32,990 nucleotides of DNA from an uncultured Clostridia bacterium (lineage in GTDB: Bacteria > Bacillota > Clostridia > Peptostreptococcales > Anaerovoracaceae), in contig CALXBQ010000021.1 of the NCBI GenBank assembly GCA_944386595.1, positions 1-32,990 of the forward strand, read 5' to 3'. Position 1 is the first letter of the stretch. Every line of letters begins with the position of its first letter. This document shows, piece by piece, positions 15,420 to 23,797 of the stretch. The position numbers and the translations under genes were made by a program. Below the pieces are notes generated by a model, which was given only the letters and a program-made list of their open reading frames with translations, searched no databases and was not told the origin of the DNA.

Positions 15420-16953
15420 AGAGTATCTCCCCGTCCTTTACGGTGAACGCAACCTTCACATCTTTGATTTTCGATTTATCCATATTCTCTATATCGGAAT
15501 CCAGAACGGCGATGTCAGCCTTCTTTCCACGCGCAATGGAGCCGATTTCGTCTTCCTTAAACAGGGCGTAGGCGCCGTTATACGTATACATCCTTACGGC
15601 TTCTTCCACCGTTACCCTGTGGCACTCTACCGGGTGATTCACCGCCCAGTGTATGCCGAGAAGGGGATTGGGCTCCGTAACGTCGCTGTCTGAGCCTCCG
15701 CAGACCATAAGACCGCTGTCTATCATCTCCCTGAACCGGTTCGTCTTCTTATATCTATCTCCCAGTCTTGTCTCGTACATCTTTCCTTTACCGCCCCAAA
15801 GTCCCTCATATGCGGGCTGAACCGAGGCGATTGCGGAAAGATTCACCGCCCTTTTCATCTGCGCTTCTGTCATCATTTCGCAGTGCTCTATCCGGCACCT
15901 TAAATCCTTTTTTCCGTGGAGCTTTACCGCATATTCCAGGGCGTCAAGACTGGCCTCTATTCCGGCGTCGCCTATGGCGTCATAGGCAATCTGAAGATCG
16001 AGCCCGTAACATCTTGCGGTGAACTCCCTCAGTTCGGAAGGATTGAAAATCAGTATGCCCGACGTGTCGCTTTTGTCACTGTAAGGCTCAAAAAGTGCAG
16101 CCGTCCGCGCTCCGATGGTTCCGTCCACGTAAAGAGCCCCTCCTATTCTCCTGAGTCCCTTTTCAAGAACGTACGCAATGTCCGCGGTAGGATAGAAAAG
16201 CTCCATTCCTATGGGAAGTCTTTCACTGTTTCCGTATACGTACTCGGAATCCCTGTCTCTGTAGAATTCCGCGTTCATCTTTCCGCCTTCCATTGCGGCG
16301 ACGGTCGTAAGTCCGTATCCAAAAAGGTCCGGCACGATTCTTTCAACGGCGTCGTTTATAAAGTCGTCGTCAAAGGACTTCTGAATTTCCCCGTCAAGTC
16401 TGGCTCCCGCCTTTCCCGAAAAGACTCCTGTCGGAATACCGTTTTTGTCCGTATGTATTCCCTCGAGAGCAAAAGGAATCTTAAAATGCAGCAGTCCGCA
16501 TGTGTTTACCGAAAGCATCTGATAATCCGCCGAGTATACGGCGACCGGAATGCCCCGGCAGTATCTGTTCAGATCGTACCTGTCCGGCATTCTTCTCTCC
16601 TTAAGGTACTGCCACTCCAGCCTGGAGCCTACGACCGGTTTGTCCGGATTCTCCTCCGCAGCCTTTCTGAGCATTTCGCCGACGGTGTCAAAATCCTCTG
16701 CTTCCTCCAGGTTGACCCATCTTGCTCCGAGAGCCGTGATTACGAGATGAAAATGGCTGTCTATGAATCCGGGAACGACCGTATTCCCTTCGGCATCTAT
16801 TATCCTGGTTTCGGGAGAAACCAGTTCCTTAAAGCCGTCGCCTAAGCCCGTCCCTATTATCCTGTCCTTTGAGACTGCCACCCAGCCGGCCCGTTTTTCT
16901 ATTTCGTCCATGGTGAGGACGTTTCCGTTTTTGATGATCAGCGAAGCTTTCAA
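15406..16953 (-). CDS. Amidohydrolase family protein (YtcJ-like) 1
   Basis: The 515-residue metal-dependent hydrolase belongs to the amidohydrolase 3 group (YtcJ, N-substituted formamide deformylase-like). The N-terminal beta-sandwich begins ASLIIKNGNVLTMDE. The metal site shows H-x-H in FIDSHFHL (about 62-69), then the family motif DGTIGARTA, the histidine in RIEHCEM and the aspartate in GGSDSDVTEPNP. Start is a TTG (16951-16953) with GAGGTG 4 bases upstream; no other start fits. It follows a terminator that ends the upstream paralogue's transcript, so it may have its own promoter, although I see no clear one. The substrate is unknown; amides, formamides or cyclic amides are plausible from the family. 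Confidence 0.88.
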   Translation of the reverse strand: MKASLIIKNGNVLTMDEIEKRAGWVAVSKDRIIGTGLGDGFKELVSPETRIIDAEGNTVVPGFIDSHFHLVITALGARWVNLEEAEDFDTVGEMLRKAAEENPDKPVVGSRLEWQYLKERRMPDRYDLNRYCRGIPVAVYSADYQMLSVNTCGLLHFKIPFALEGIHTDKNGIPTGVFSGKAGARLDGEIQKSFDDDFINDAVERIVPDLFGYGLTTVAAMEGGKMNAEFYRDRDSEYVYGNSERLPIGMELFYPTADIAYVLEKGLRRIGGALYVDGTIGARTAALFEPYSDKSDTSGILIFNPSELREFTARCYGLDLQIAYDAIGDAGIEASLDALEYAVKLHGKKDLRCRIEHCEMMTEAQMKRAVNLSAIASVQPAYEGLWGGKGKMYETRLGDRYKKTNRFREMIDSGLMVCGGSDSDVTEPNPLLGIHWAVNHPVECHRVTVEEAVRMYTYNGAYALFKEDEIGSIARGKKADIAVLDSDIENMDKSKIKDVKVAFTVKDGEILYERE

Positions 16954-17002
16954 TACGCACCTCTTTTAAATGTAATATACTTTTCCGGCGCAGGCCGGGC
17001 AT

Positions 17003-17049
17003 AAAAAGACTGCCGCTGTCTTCCTTTCGGAAAGCTTCACGCGGCAGCC
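17003..17049 (-). terminator. Rho-independent terminator between the two amidohydrolase genes
   Basis: On the minus strand GGCTGCCGC (17041-17049) pairs with GCGGCAGTC (17008-17016), allowing one G-U pair, and is followed by five T residues (plus-strand A-run 17003-17007). It lies 24 bases past the stop codon of the upstream amidohydrolase. It may act as a partial terminator within the cluster. Confidence 0.75.
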
Positions 17050-17072
17050 TCTGTTAAAACGATATTACGCCG

Positions 17073-18695
17073 TTAGCGGCGATAAACTACTTTTCCTCCT
17101 ACCATGGTCATAACCGGGAGAATGTCTTTTATCTCCATAGGATCAACCGTGAAGATGTCCCTGTCGAGAAGGACCATATCGGCATAGTAGCCCTTCTTTA
17201 TTCTTCCCTTCTTATCCTCCATGAACTCGGCGTATGCGCTTTCGTAGGTGTAAGCGTCTATGGCCGTTTCAACGTCTACGCACTCTTTAGGATAGAAGCC
17301 TCCTTCCGGCTTTCCTTCCCTGTTCTTTCTGGTAACCGCCATGTAGATGTTAGGGAACGGATTGCAGTCCTCAACGGGACAGTCTGTGCCGTAGGAAAGG
17401 TGTACTCCCCTTCTCAGAAGGGTTCCGAAATTGTATGACGTCGATGCCAGCTCCTTGCCGCAGAGCTCTTCCACGATACTCATATCGTAGTCGAGGAATA
17501 TAGGCTGCGCAAAAACAAGTATACCCTTTTCAACGATTCTGTCAAGAATCTTCTCGTCGGTGATCTGACAGTGAATCAGCGCGTGTCTCAGCTTGTTTTC
17601 TCCGTCCACGAAAGCCCTCTCATAACAGTCGATGGTTCTGTCGATAGCCTCGTCTCCTATTACGTGAGTTACAACCTGAAGGCCGTGCTTCTTGGCCAGC
17701 TGGCAATACCTGTCCATATCCTCGGTCTTTATCCACTCAAGACCGTGGTTGTCTGGGTCGTTTACGTATCCGTTTTTCATCAGAGCCGTTCTTGCGCCCA
17801 GGCTTCCGTCCTTGAAAAGCTTAAGGGGTCCCAGGGTAAGCCATGAGTCCTCGTCGTACTTTCCGTTAACGAATTCCCCGTTTTCAAGGTAATCCTTAAA
17901 CTCGTCGTAATCGTTAAAGCATACCTGGTGACGGTAACGCACCAGACCTTCGCCGCTGTCGTAAATCTTATGGAGCAGTCTGAAGGCTCCCGGTCCGTCC
18001 AGGAACGTGGTTCCTACGTCGTTGCTCTGAACGCTTGTAAGACCGTGGGATACGGCGTACTTCATGGATTCGAGGATTATACCGTGTCTCTCCTCAAGGG
18101 TAAAGTCGGGAATAATCTTTTTCGCTATGTTGCATGCGTTGGCGGTAAATATGCCGTTAGGATACCCGTCCTCTCCTATGAGAAAGTCTCCGTCCGGAAA
18201 CTGCGGTGAATTTCCGTCTATGCCCAGCATTTCGATAAGCTTCGTGTTGGTGGATACGATATGTCCGCACACTCTCTCAAGACATATAGGAAACTCGGTG
18301 CTTATTTTGTCCAGGTCGTGACGGTCAGGGAGTCTCTTGTCATCTTCAAAGAGGTCCTGGTTCCAGCCTATGGCGTGGAGTCCGTTTTTCACTCTGTCCG
18401 GGTACTTTTCGGCAAAATCCCTGCATATTTTGATCATCTCATCGATGGATTTCACGCCGTCTATCTTTGCCTGATAGAGGGTTTCTCCCAGCTGGGTGAA
18501 ATGCATGTGTGAATCGTTAAGACCCGGAATGAGGGTCCTCCCTTCACAGTCGATAACCTCGTCGGCTCCGGCTTTCTCTGCGAGAATTTCGTCGTCAGTT
18601 CCGACCTTCGTTATTATTCCGTCTTCAACTTCAACCGCCCGGGCGTATACGCCCTTTTCCACGTAAATCTTTGCGTTGTGAAGAATTGTTTTCAT
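17073..18695 (-). CDS. Amidohydrolase family protein (YtcJ-like) 2
   Basis: The 540-residue hydrolase is a paralogue of the gene next to it. It shows the metal motif LNDSHMHFTQLGE (about 58-70), the family motif FKDGSLGARTALM (about 297-309), THVIGDEAIDRTIDCYERAF (further metal histidine), ALIHCQITDEKIL, and SYGTDCPVEDCNPF with the catalytic-site aspartate. The C-terminus returns to the beta-sandwich (GYYADMVLLDRDIF). ATG start with GAGGTG 7 bases upstream. It is 19 bases downstream of the APC permease, so the two are almost certainly cotranscribed, suggesting that the permease imports the substrate or exports the product. Exact substrate unknown. Confidence 0.9.
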   Translation of the reverse strand: MKTILHNAKIYVEKGVYARAVEVEDGIITKVGTDDEILAEKAGADEVIDCEGRTLIPGLNDSHMHFTQLGETLYQAKIDGVKSIDEMIKICRDFAEKYPDRVKNGLHAIGWNQDLFEDDKRLPDRHDLDKISTEFPICLERVCGHIVSTNTKLIEMLGIDGNSPQFPDGDFLIGEDGYPNGIFTANACNIAKKIIPDFTLEERHGIILESMKYAVSHGLTSVQSNDVGTTFLDGPGAFRLLHKIYDSGEGLVRYRHQVCFNDYDEFKDYLENGEFVNGKYDEDSWLTLGPLKLFKDGSLGARTALMKNGYVNDPDNHGLEWIKTEDMDRYCQLAKKHGLQVVTHVIGDEAIDRTIDCYERAFVDGENKLRHALIHCQITDEKILDRIVEKGILVFAQPIFLDYDMSIVEELCGKELASTSYNFGTLLRRGVHLSYGTDCPVEDCNPFPNIYMAVTRKNREGKPEGGFYPKECVDVETAIDAYTYESAYAEFMEDKKGRIKKGYYADMVLLDRDIFTVDPMEIKDILPVMTMVGGKVVYRR

Positions 18696-18714
18696 ACTGT
18701 GACACCTCGATTGA

Positions 18715-20109
18715 CTACTTTGATGCTTTTTCTTTCTTGTTCTTTACGTCAAAGATGTAGTAAACGATGGCTCCTGCAATAGGAACTCCGAATCCTGCAA
18801 GACCTGTGATCGGATCCTCTATTGCGGAATTTATAACGAGAGCCGCAAAGATTACGGCGGTTATGATTACCGATACAGGATAGAACCATACCTTGTACGG
18901 TCTTTCAATATCAGGATACTTCTTGCGCAGAATAGGTACCGCAAGAACGATCAGCACGCTGAATACCATACCCGTAACTACAACCAGATTCGTCAGCTGA
19001 TCCAGATTTCTCATGAGAACCAGTATAACGGACAGTATGCACTGCACGATGATAGGAGCGGTAGGCACCTTGTACTTAGGATGCAGCTTTGCGAAGCACT
19101 TGAAGAAGTGGCCTTCTTCAGCCATTGCATAGTACAGTCTCGGCTGAGCCAGAATCATTCCGTTCATGGAGCCGAACATTGCCAGAACCATTCCGGCGGA
19201 TACTACAACGGTTCCTGCGCTTCCGAGAACCTTCTCTGCTACGGCCGTTCCCAGGTAGAGATCTCCGCTTTCGATCATGGAAACAATCTCATCGTGCGGA
19301 AGAACCTTCATGATAGCGAAGTTAAAGAGGGTATAGATAATCGTAACTCCTCCGATTCCTATCATGAGAGCGAGAGGAAGATTTCTCTTAGGGTTCTTTA
19401 TCTCCTCCGTTACCGTATTGAGGTTGGTCCAGCCTTCATACGCCCAGAGAGATGCCACGATTGCGATAGCCATCATGCTGAAGAGATTGGTATCGTTTTC
19501 TGCCGCATAGGAGGTCGCATTGCCGAATGAGAAGTCCGGTGAAACGCGGCCTGCAAAGATAGCTGCGAAGAATATGATCGCAACCGGAATGATCTTTGCC
19601 ACCATGGAGATGTTCTGAATCACTGAGGCGATCTTTACGCCGAAGAGATTGTAGATAGTGGCCAGAACTATGAGAACGATGGCGCCTATCTTCACGCCGA
19701 AATCGCTCATGCCGAATATAGGCTGAAATACCGTCATCAGCGCGATGGCAACCGCCGCAACGGATCCCGGTCCGCTTATGATCCAGTCGGTGAAGCCGGC
19801 CATAAATCCTACTACAGGGTGATAAGCCTCGTTAAGGTATACGAGTCTGCCTCCTGCCTTAGGCATTGCGGCTCCCATCTCCGCGTAGCAGAGTCCTCCG
19901 AACAGGGAAATTACGCCTGCTATTACCCAGCAGAGCAGCGACATTCCGCTGTCCATTCCCGTTCTTTCAAGTACGTATGAACCGAGATAGAATATTCCTG
20001 ATCCTATCATGATTCCTCCGATAATGCTGACGCCTCCGAATACACCGATTTCCCGTTTAAATTCGGTCTGTTCGGTGGTCAGCTGGTCAAGACGTTCTTT
20101 GCTTTCCAT
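18715..20109 (-). CDS. APC family amino acid permease
   Basis: The 464-residue protein has about twelve hydrophobic segments and the amino acid-polyamine-organocation signature GGIMIGSGIFYLGSYVL in the first helix, where the GSGIF turn contacts the substrate amine and carboxylate. YAEMGAAMPKAGG follows, and the LAT/SteT-like segment ASLWAYEGWTNLNTVTEEIK. The N-terminus is charged and cytoplasmic, and the C-terminus is short and basic. The start ATG has CGGAGG 7 bases upstream. It heads the transcript carrying amidohydrolase 2. It resembles light-chain (LAT-type) exchangers such as Ser/Thr exchanger SteT, but the amino acid or amine cannot be told from sequence alone. Confidence 0.92.
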   Translation of the reverse strand: MESKERLDQLTTEQTEFKREIGVFGGVSIIGGIMIGSGIFYLGSYVLERTGMDSGMSLLCWVIAGVISLFGGLCYAEMGAAMPKAGGRLVYLNEAYHPVVGFMAGFTDWIISGPGSVAAVAIALMTVFQPIFGMSDFGVKIGAIVLIVLATIYNLFGVKIASVIQNISMVAKIIPVAIIFFAAIFAGRVSPDFSFGNATSYAAENDTNLFSMMAIAIVASLWAYEGWTNLNTVTEEIKNPKRNLPLALMIGIGGVTIIYTLFNFAIMKVLPHDEIVSMIESGDLYLGTAVAEKVLGSAGTVVVSAGMVLAMFGSMNGMILAQPRLYYAMAEEGHFFKCFAKLHPKYKVPTAPIIVQCILSVILVLMRNLDQLTNLVVVTGMVFSVLIVLAVPILRKKYPDIERPYKVWFYPVSVIITAVIFAALVINSAIEDPITGLAGFGVPIAGAIVYYIFDVKNKKEKASK

Positions 20110-20139
20110 AACAAAACCTCCGTTAAATAAAAATCACGG

Positions 20140-20167
20140 GCGCCGCTCTTTTCCCGGTGCGCGGCGC
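20140..20167 (-). other. GC-rich hairpin upstream of the permease
   Basis: GCGCCGC (20140-20146) and GCGGCGC (20161-20167) form a 7-bp stem with a 14-base loop. On the minus strand it is followed by GTGATTTTTATT and then the permease ribosome-binding site. It could be a second terminator or attenuator between malic enzyme and permease, or a 5'-leader structure. Confidence 0.4.
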
Positions 20168-20170
20168 ATA

Positions 20171-20221
20171 TAAAATAAAAACACCCCGGATTATAACCGG
20201 AAAAGGTTTAACGGAGTGTTT
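20171..20221 (-). terminator. Rho-independent terminator after malic enzyme
   Basis: On the minus strand AAACACTCCG (20212-20221) pairs with CGGGGTGTTT (20179-20188), with one U-G pair, and is followed by the T-rich TTATTTTA. A small inner CCGG/CCGG hairpin occupies the loop. It lies 46 bases past the malic enzyme stop codon. The G-U pair exists only in minus-strand RNA, which supports this direction. Confidence 0.75.
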
Positions 20222-20266
20222 ATCAAAGTGTTTAACTTTATATTTGAGATTTTTAAGATTAAACGG

Positions 20267-21427
20267 TTATTTCGTTCTTTCCGCCTCTTTCATAACGGCC
20301 TCCGCCACGTTTTTTACCACGTTCGGATCAAAGGCGTCAGGCAGAACGTAGTCGGCGGTAAGCTTATCTTCCGGAATGCACGATGCTATGGCTCTTGCCG
20401 CAGCCTCCTTCATCTCCTCGGTAATCCTGCGGGCTCTTGCGTCCAGGGCTCCTCTGAATATTCCCGGGAATGCAAGCACATTGTTCACCTGATTAGGAAA
20501 ATCCGACCGTCCCGTTCCGACAACTGCGGCTCCCGCTTCTTTTGCAAGGTCGGGCATTATCTCAGGCACAGGGTTTGCCATAACGAATACTATCGGGTCC
20601 TTTGCCATGGAACGTATCATGTCCTGAGTCACCACGCCCGGCTTTGACACGCCTATGAGAATATCGGCTCCCTTCATGGCGTCCGCAAGAGTTCCTTTAA
20701 TGCACTCTTTGTTGGTAACCTTCGCCATCTTCTGCTGCTCCGGATTGTTGTACGGCGCTCCGTCGTATATGGTTCCCTTGCTTCCGCAGAGTATGACGTC
20801 TCCGAAGCCCATTCTCATAACCATCTTCGCGATGGAGATTCCGGCAGAACCTGCGCCGCTTATGGCGATTTTAAGATTTCCCATTTTGCGGCCGGTCAGC
20901 TTCACGGCGTTTAAAAGGCCCGCGCAGGTGATGATGGCCGTTCCGTGCTGGTCGTCGTGGAACACCGGTATGTCGCATTCCTCTATGAGCCTTCTTTCTA
21001 TCTCAAAGCATCTCGGTGCGCTTATGTCCTCCAGATTTATTCCTCCGAAGCTCTTTGAAATATTTCTTACCGTGCTTATTATCTCTTCGGGATCCTTTGT
21101 GTCCACACAGATAGGTATGGCGTCTATTCCCGCAAAGGTCTTAAACAGCGCGCATTTTCCCTCCATTACCGGCATACCGGCTGAAGGCCCTATGTCTCCG
21201 AGGCCTAAAACAGCAGTGCCGTCAGTTATTACCGCAACGGTATTTCCCTTTCCCGTGTAGGTATACGCAAGGGACTCGTCTTTTTGAATTTCAAGACACG
21301 GCTCGGCAACTCCCGGAGTGTAGGCTATTGCCAACTCTTCACGGTTTGTAATAGGCGCCTTTGTCTCAACGGAAAGCTTTCCTCTCCATTCGGCGTGCTT
21401 CTTAAGTGCAAGTTCCTTTTTATCCAT
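20267..21427 (-). CDS. NAD(P)-dependent malic enzyme (oxaloacetate-decarboxylating)
   Basis: It converts malate to pyruvate and CO2 with reduction of NAD(P). The 386 residues match the short bacterial malic enzymes without the phosphotransacetylase-like domain of MaeB. Seen are LAIAYTPGVAEPCL (malic N-domain), KCALFKTFAGIDAIPICVDT with the catalytic lysine, the metal-site segment INLEDISAPRCFEIERRL, the strongly conserved PVFHDDQHGTAII, and the nucleotide-binding SGAGSAGISIAKM. ISRMAKDP-like and FVMANPVPEI segments complete the C-domain. AAGGAAGG precedes the ATG. It ends in a strong terminator, so it is grouped with the DUF554 gene upstream rather than with the permease. Cofactor preference was not assigned. 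Confidence 0.95.
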   Translation of the reverse strand: MDKKELALKKHAEWRGKLSVETKAPITNREELAIAYTPGVAEPCLEIQKDESLAYTYTGKGNTVAVITDGTAVLGLGDIGPSAGMPVMEGKCALFKTFAGIDAIPICVDTKDPEEIISTVRNISKSFGGINLEDISAPRCFEIERRLIEECDIPVFHDDQHGTAIITCAGLLNAVKLTGRKMGNLKIAISGAGSAGISIAKMVMRMGFGDVILCGSKGTIYDGAPYNNPEQQKMAKVTNKECIKGTLADAMKGADILIGVSKPGVVTQDMIRSMAKDPIVFVMANPVPEIMPDLAKEAGAAVVGTGRSDFPNQVNNVLAFPGIFRGALDARARRITEEMKEAAARAIASCIPEDKLTADYVLPDAFDPNVVKNVAEAVMKEAERTK

Positions 21428-21454
21428 GTGAATACCTTCCTTTCTTTAAAAGAA

Positions 21455-21748
21455 TTATCTTCGGTTATTTTTTCCGTATATCACAAAGCCTGCCGCGTCG
21501 GCAAGAATCCATCCCACCGGAATCGAAATCCAGATAGCCATTACTCCAAGCGGCGTGTTCGGCGCCAGCGCATAGGAAAGGGCCACCCGGGTGCCGAGGG
21601 ATATGACCGTAAGTATCAGCGATATATGGGGCCTGCCTACGCCCCTGTAATATCCGTACCAGAGGAAAAGTATCCCTATCCCTATGTACACGGACCCCTC
21701 TATTCTCAGGTATCTTGCGCCTTCCGCAAGGTTTGTTTCTCTTATCAC
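21455..21748 (-). pseudogene. C-terminal fragment of a MATE efflux transporter
   Basis: The 97-residue frame matches only the last part of MATE-family multidrug transporters, which are normally about 440-460 residues. Typical C-terminal MATE text is present: YLRIEGSVYIGIGILFLWYG, YRGVGRPHISLILTVISLG, TRVALSYALAP, and GVMAIWISIPVGWILADA. About three hydrophobic segments remain. The rest of the transporter is missing; the DUF554 gene occupies the DNA upstream. The ATG at 21746-21748 overlaps the DUF554 stop as ATGA, so the fragment could still be translated by coupling. A remnant from deletion is the simplest reading; a retained small membrane protein is the alternative. Confidence 0.75.
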
Positions 21749-22431
21749 GCCAGTCCCAGAGCCTCAAACAGCGGGCAGAACGCAAGGGGCAGGAACATGG
21801 CGGGCATATAGTTTAATATTTTAAGCTTCGCATCGGTAATCAGATTTATGCCTATGGCAACTATGAGAACCGAACCGACGCAGCTCATTTCGTTTACGAC
21901 CCAGTCCGTAAGGTATGGTGAAACCGCCTCGGCGATGAGCACTATTCCGCCCTCCAGTACCAGGACGGTGATACCGGCAAACATTACGCCTATGCCCAGC
22001 GACGCCGAAAGAACCACGGCGGAGATCGTGTCCATTACAGTCTTTGTCAGAAGAAGGGTGTTGTCTCCCTTTATACCTGCGTCAAGAGAGCCTACTATGG
22101 ACATGGCGCCCACGCACATGAGAAGGCTGGCGGTGATAAAGCCCCCGGCAAAGTTACTGCCGCCGAACCTGTCCTCCACCCTGTGGGCAAATCCGTTGAA
22201 TCTTTCTTCTATCCTGAAGCCCTCTCCTATGAGGACCCCGGCTATCATAGACAGAATAAGTATGATAGTGTTCTCTCCCACGAGAGCCCCCGAAAAACCT
22301 ATATACAGCGTGCAGAGTCCTATTCCTCTCATTATCACGCTGTTCCACGATTCGGGAATTGCTTTCTTTGCAAGAAGTCCCACGGACGACCCCAGCGTGA
22401 CGCCTATAAAATTCGCCAAAACTCCGATCAT
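21745..22431 (-). CDS. DUF554 family membrane protein
   Basis: The 228-residue protein has six to seven hydrophobic segments and the DUF554 N-terminus GVLANFIGVTLGSSVGLLAK, followed by GIGLCTLYIGFSGAL and MIAGVLIGEGFRIEERFN, all typical of the family (YdfK of Bacillus, YqgA of E. coli). Function of the family is not established; a transport role has been suggested from topology only. The start is the ATG at 22431 with GGAGGAAAG just upstream. It is divergent from the PLP enzyme gene and overlaps the MATE fragment by 4 bases. Confidence 0.92.
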   Translation of the reverse strand: MIGVLANFIGVTLGSSVGLLAKKAIPESWNSVIMRGIGLCTLYIGFSGALVGENTIILILSMIAGVLIGEGFRIEERFNGFAHRVEDRFGGSNFAGGFITASLLMCVGAMSIVGSLDAGIKGDNTLLLTKTVMDTISAVVLSASLGIGVMFAGITVLVLEGGIVLIAEAVSPYLTDWVVNEMSCVGSVLIVAIGINLITDAKLKILNYMPAMFLPLAFCPLFEALGLA

Positions 22432-22513
22432 TTTCTTTCCTCCGATGCCGTGTTAATCTAAGTCTCAAATCACGGAAATAATTCTATCATATTTATTCTC
22501 CATTTTCTATAAT

Positions 22514-22541
22514 TTGTGTTAAAATGAAATTGCATTAAAAA
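22514..22541 (+). promoter_or_regulatory. Possible promoter of the PLP enzyme gene
   Basis: TTGTGT (22514-22519) and TAAAAA (22536-22541) are 16 bases apart, about 40 bases before the ATG at 22577. A second candidate -10 (TAAAAT at 22520-22525) overlaps it but lacks a good -35. The region is AT-rich and shared with the divergent DUF554 gene, for which no convincing promoter was resolved. Confidence 0.35.
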
Positions 22542-22576
22542 TACCCAAAGAATTAAACTTCTCAAGGAGGCAAACT

Positions 22577-23605
22577 ATGATATTAGGTCGTGAAAAATGC
22601 AGCTTTCTCAATCTTCCTACTCAGATTGACTATCTGAAGAACGTTTCCGAGGACCTGGGAATCAACTTCTATCTTAAGAGAGACGATCTCACCAGCCTTG
22701 GAGTAGGCGGAAACAAACTGAGAAAGCTTGAATATCTTCTCAAGGACGCCAAAGAAAAAGGAGCGACCATGCTTCTCACCGTTGGCGGTGCTCAGACCAA
22801 CCACGGCAGACTTACGGCTGCAGTTGCAACGAAACACGGAATGAAGGCGGCTATCGTTGCCGTAGATCCATATCCCGGTGAAATATCCGCCAACCTCATC
22901 TTAGACGGCATAATGGGCTGTCCCGTTTATCTGGTTCAGTCCGACGGCAGCAGACCTTCCGAAGAGGTGGAAGCCGAGGCGGTAAAGAAGGTCACCGCCG
23001 AATGGGAAGCAAAGGGTGAAAAGGTTTACTTCATCCCTACCGGCGGTTCCAACGAAATAGGCATGCTGGGATATTACGACTGCGCTCTTGAGCTTGCCGG
23101 ACAGATCAAGGAAATGGGCCTTGAAGACCCGAGAGTCGTTACTACCGTAGGAAGCTTCGGAACCTATATGGGTCTTGCGGTGGGACAGCGCCTTGAAAAT
23201 CTTCCGTTCAGGCTCACCGGAATAGGCATCTCCCCTAAACCGGGCGGACTTAAGAACTACGCCGCAGAGTACTACGGAAGGATCAAAGACTTCTACGGTC
23301 TTAAGGAGGACATGGGCCCGGACGATTTTGACGTAACAAGCGACTACGACCGCGGCGCGTACAACAACCCTGTCAAAGAGGTGCGCGAAGCAATCTGCTA
23401 CATGGGACGCAGGGAAGCGATAATCTTCGACCCTTGCTACACCGGAAAGACCTTTGCCGGAATCGGCGAAATGGTAAAGGAAGGTAAGATTAAAAAGGGA
23501 GAAAACGTGATAATGCTCCACACCGGCGGACTTCCGGGAATCTACACCAAGCACCACAGAGTTGAATTTGAAAAAGAGCTTAAGGATTATATCCATATAA
23601 TCTAA
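22577..23605 (+). CDS. D-cysteine desulfhydrase / ACC deaminase family PLP enzyme
   Basis: The 342-residue protein is a fold type II PLP enzyme of the group containing D-cysteine desulfhydrase (DcyD) and 1-aminocyclopropane-1-carboxylate deaminase. It shows the N-terminal substrate segment LPTQIDYL, NFYLKRDDLTSLGVGGNKLR with the PLP lysine (N-K motif near residue 47), the GGAQTNHGRL loop (usual form GGxQSNHxR, with Thr for Ser here), and TVGSFGTYMGLAVG binding the phosphate. The C-terminal segment IIFDPCYTGKTFAGI is also typical. AAGGAGG precedes the ATG. Members release pyruvate and ammonia, plus sulfide for cysteine; the true substrate here is not certain, so no symbol is given. It stands alone, with repeat array C1 starting 23 bases after its stop. 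Confidence 0.88.
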   Translation: MILGREKCSFLNLPTQIDYLKNVSEDLGINFYLKRDDLTSLGVGGNKLRKLEYLLKDAKEKGATMLLTVGGAQTNHGRLTAAVATKHGMKAAIVAVDPYPGEISANLILDGIMGCPVYLVQSDGSRPSEEVEAEAVKKVTAEWEAKGEKVYFIPTGGSNEIGMLGYYDCALELAGQIKEMGLEDPRVVTTVGSFGTYMGLAVGQRLENLPFRLTGIGISPKPGGLKNYAAEYYGRIKDFYGLKEDMGPDDFDVTSDYDRGAYNNPVKEVREAICYMGRREAIIFDPCYTGKTFAGIGEMVKEGKIKKGENVIMLHTGGLPGIYTKHHRVEFEKELKDYIHII

Positions 23606-23628
23606 TTGTTTCGTTCAACATAGATGTA

Positions 23629-23794
23629 ATGGCCCGCAGTGTCAGCAATTCTGCGGGCCATTTGTTCCGGATCAGCTCGAATGGCCCGCATTTTCTCTCA
23701 GGCTGCGGGCCATTTCTTTTCACAGCGTCTGAATGGCCCGCGGTGACAGCGATTTTGTGGGCCATATGCTCCGGATCAGCTCAGATGGCCCGCA
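23629..23794. repeat. Alternating ATGGCCCGCA inverted-repeat array C1
   Basis: Forward copies (ATGGCCCGCA or one-base variant) start at 23629, 23681, 23733 and 23785. Reverse copies (TGCGGGCCAT or TGTGGGCCAT) start at 23652, 23704 and 23756. Forward to reverse is always separated by 13 bases and reverse to forward by 19, so the period is exactly 52 without any indel. The first and third 13- and 19-base spacers resemble each other, indicating a 104-base duplication; the second set is different. The array fills the gap between two converging genes and its last copy lies three bases before the stop codon of the ATPase gene. Each 33-base unit can form a 10-bp hairpin in either transcript. Confidence 0.95.
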
Positions 23795-23797
23795 GCA

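Noticed and set aside
20191-20211. TATAAT as a permease promoter inside the malic enzyme terminator loop
   Set aside because: No acceptable -35 hexamer at 16-18 bases; the bases are better explained as part of the terminator structure.
23580-23765. Minus-strand open frame through array C1
   Set aside because: It reads across the repeat copies; a 52-base period is not a multiple of three, so the repeats fall in different frames, and the product matches nothing recognisable.
23629-23794. CRISPR array
   Set aside because: The repeats are only ten bases, alternate in orientation, have 13- and 19-base gaps and no cas genes; CRISPR repeats are direct and longer.
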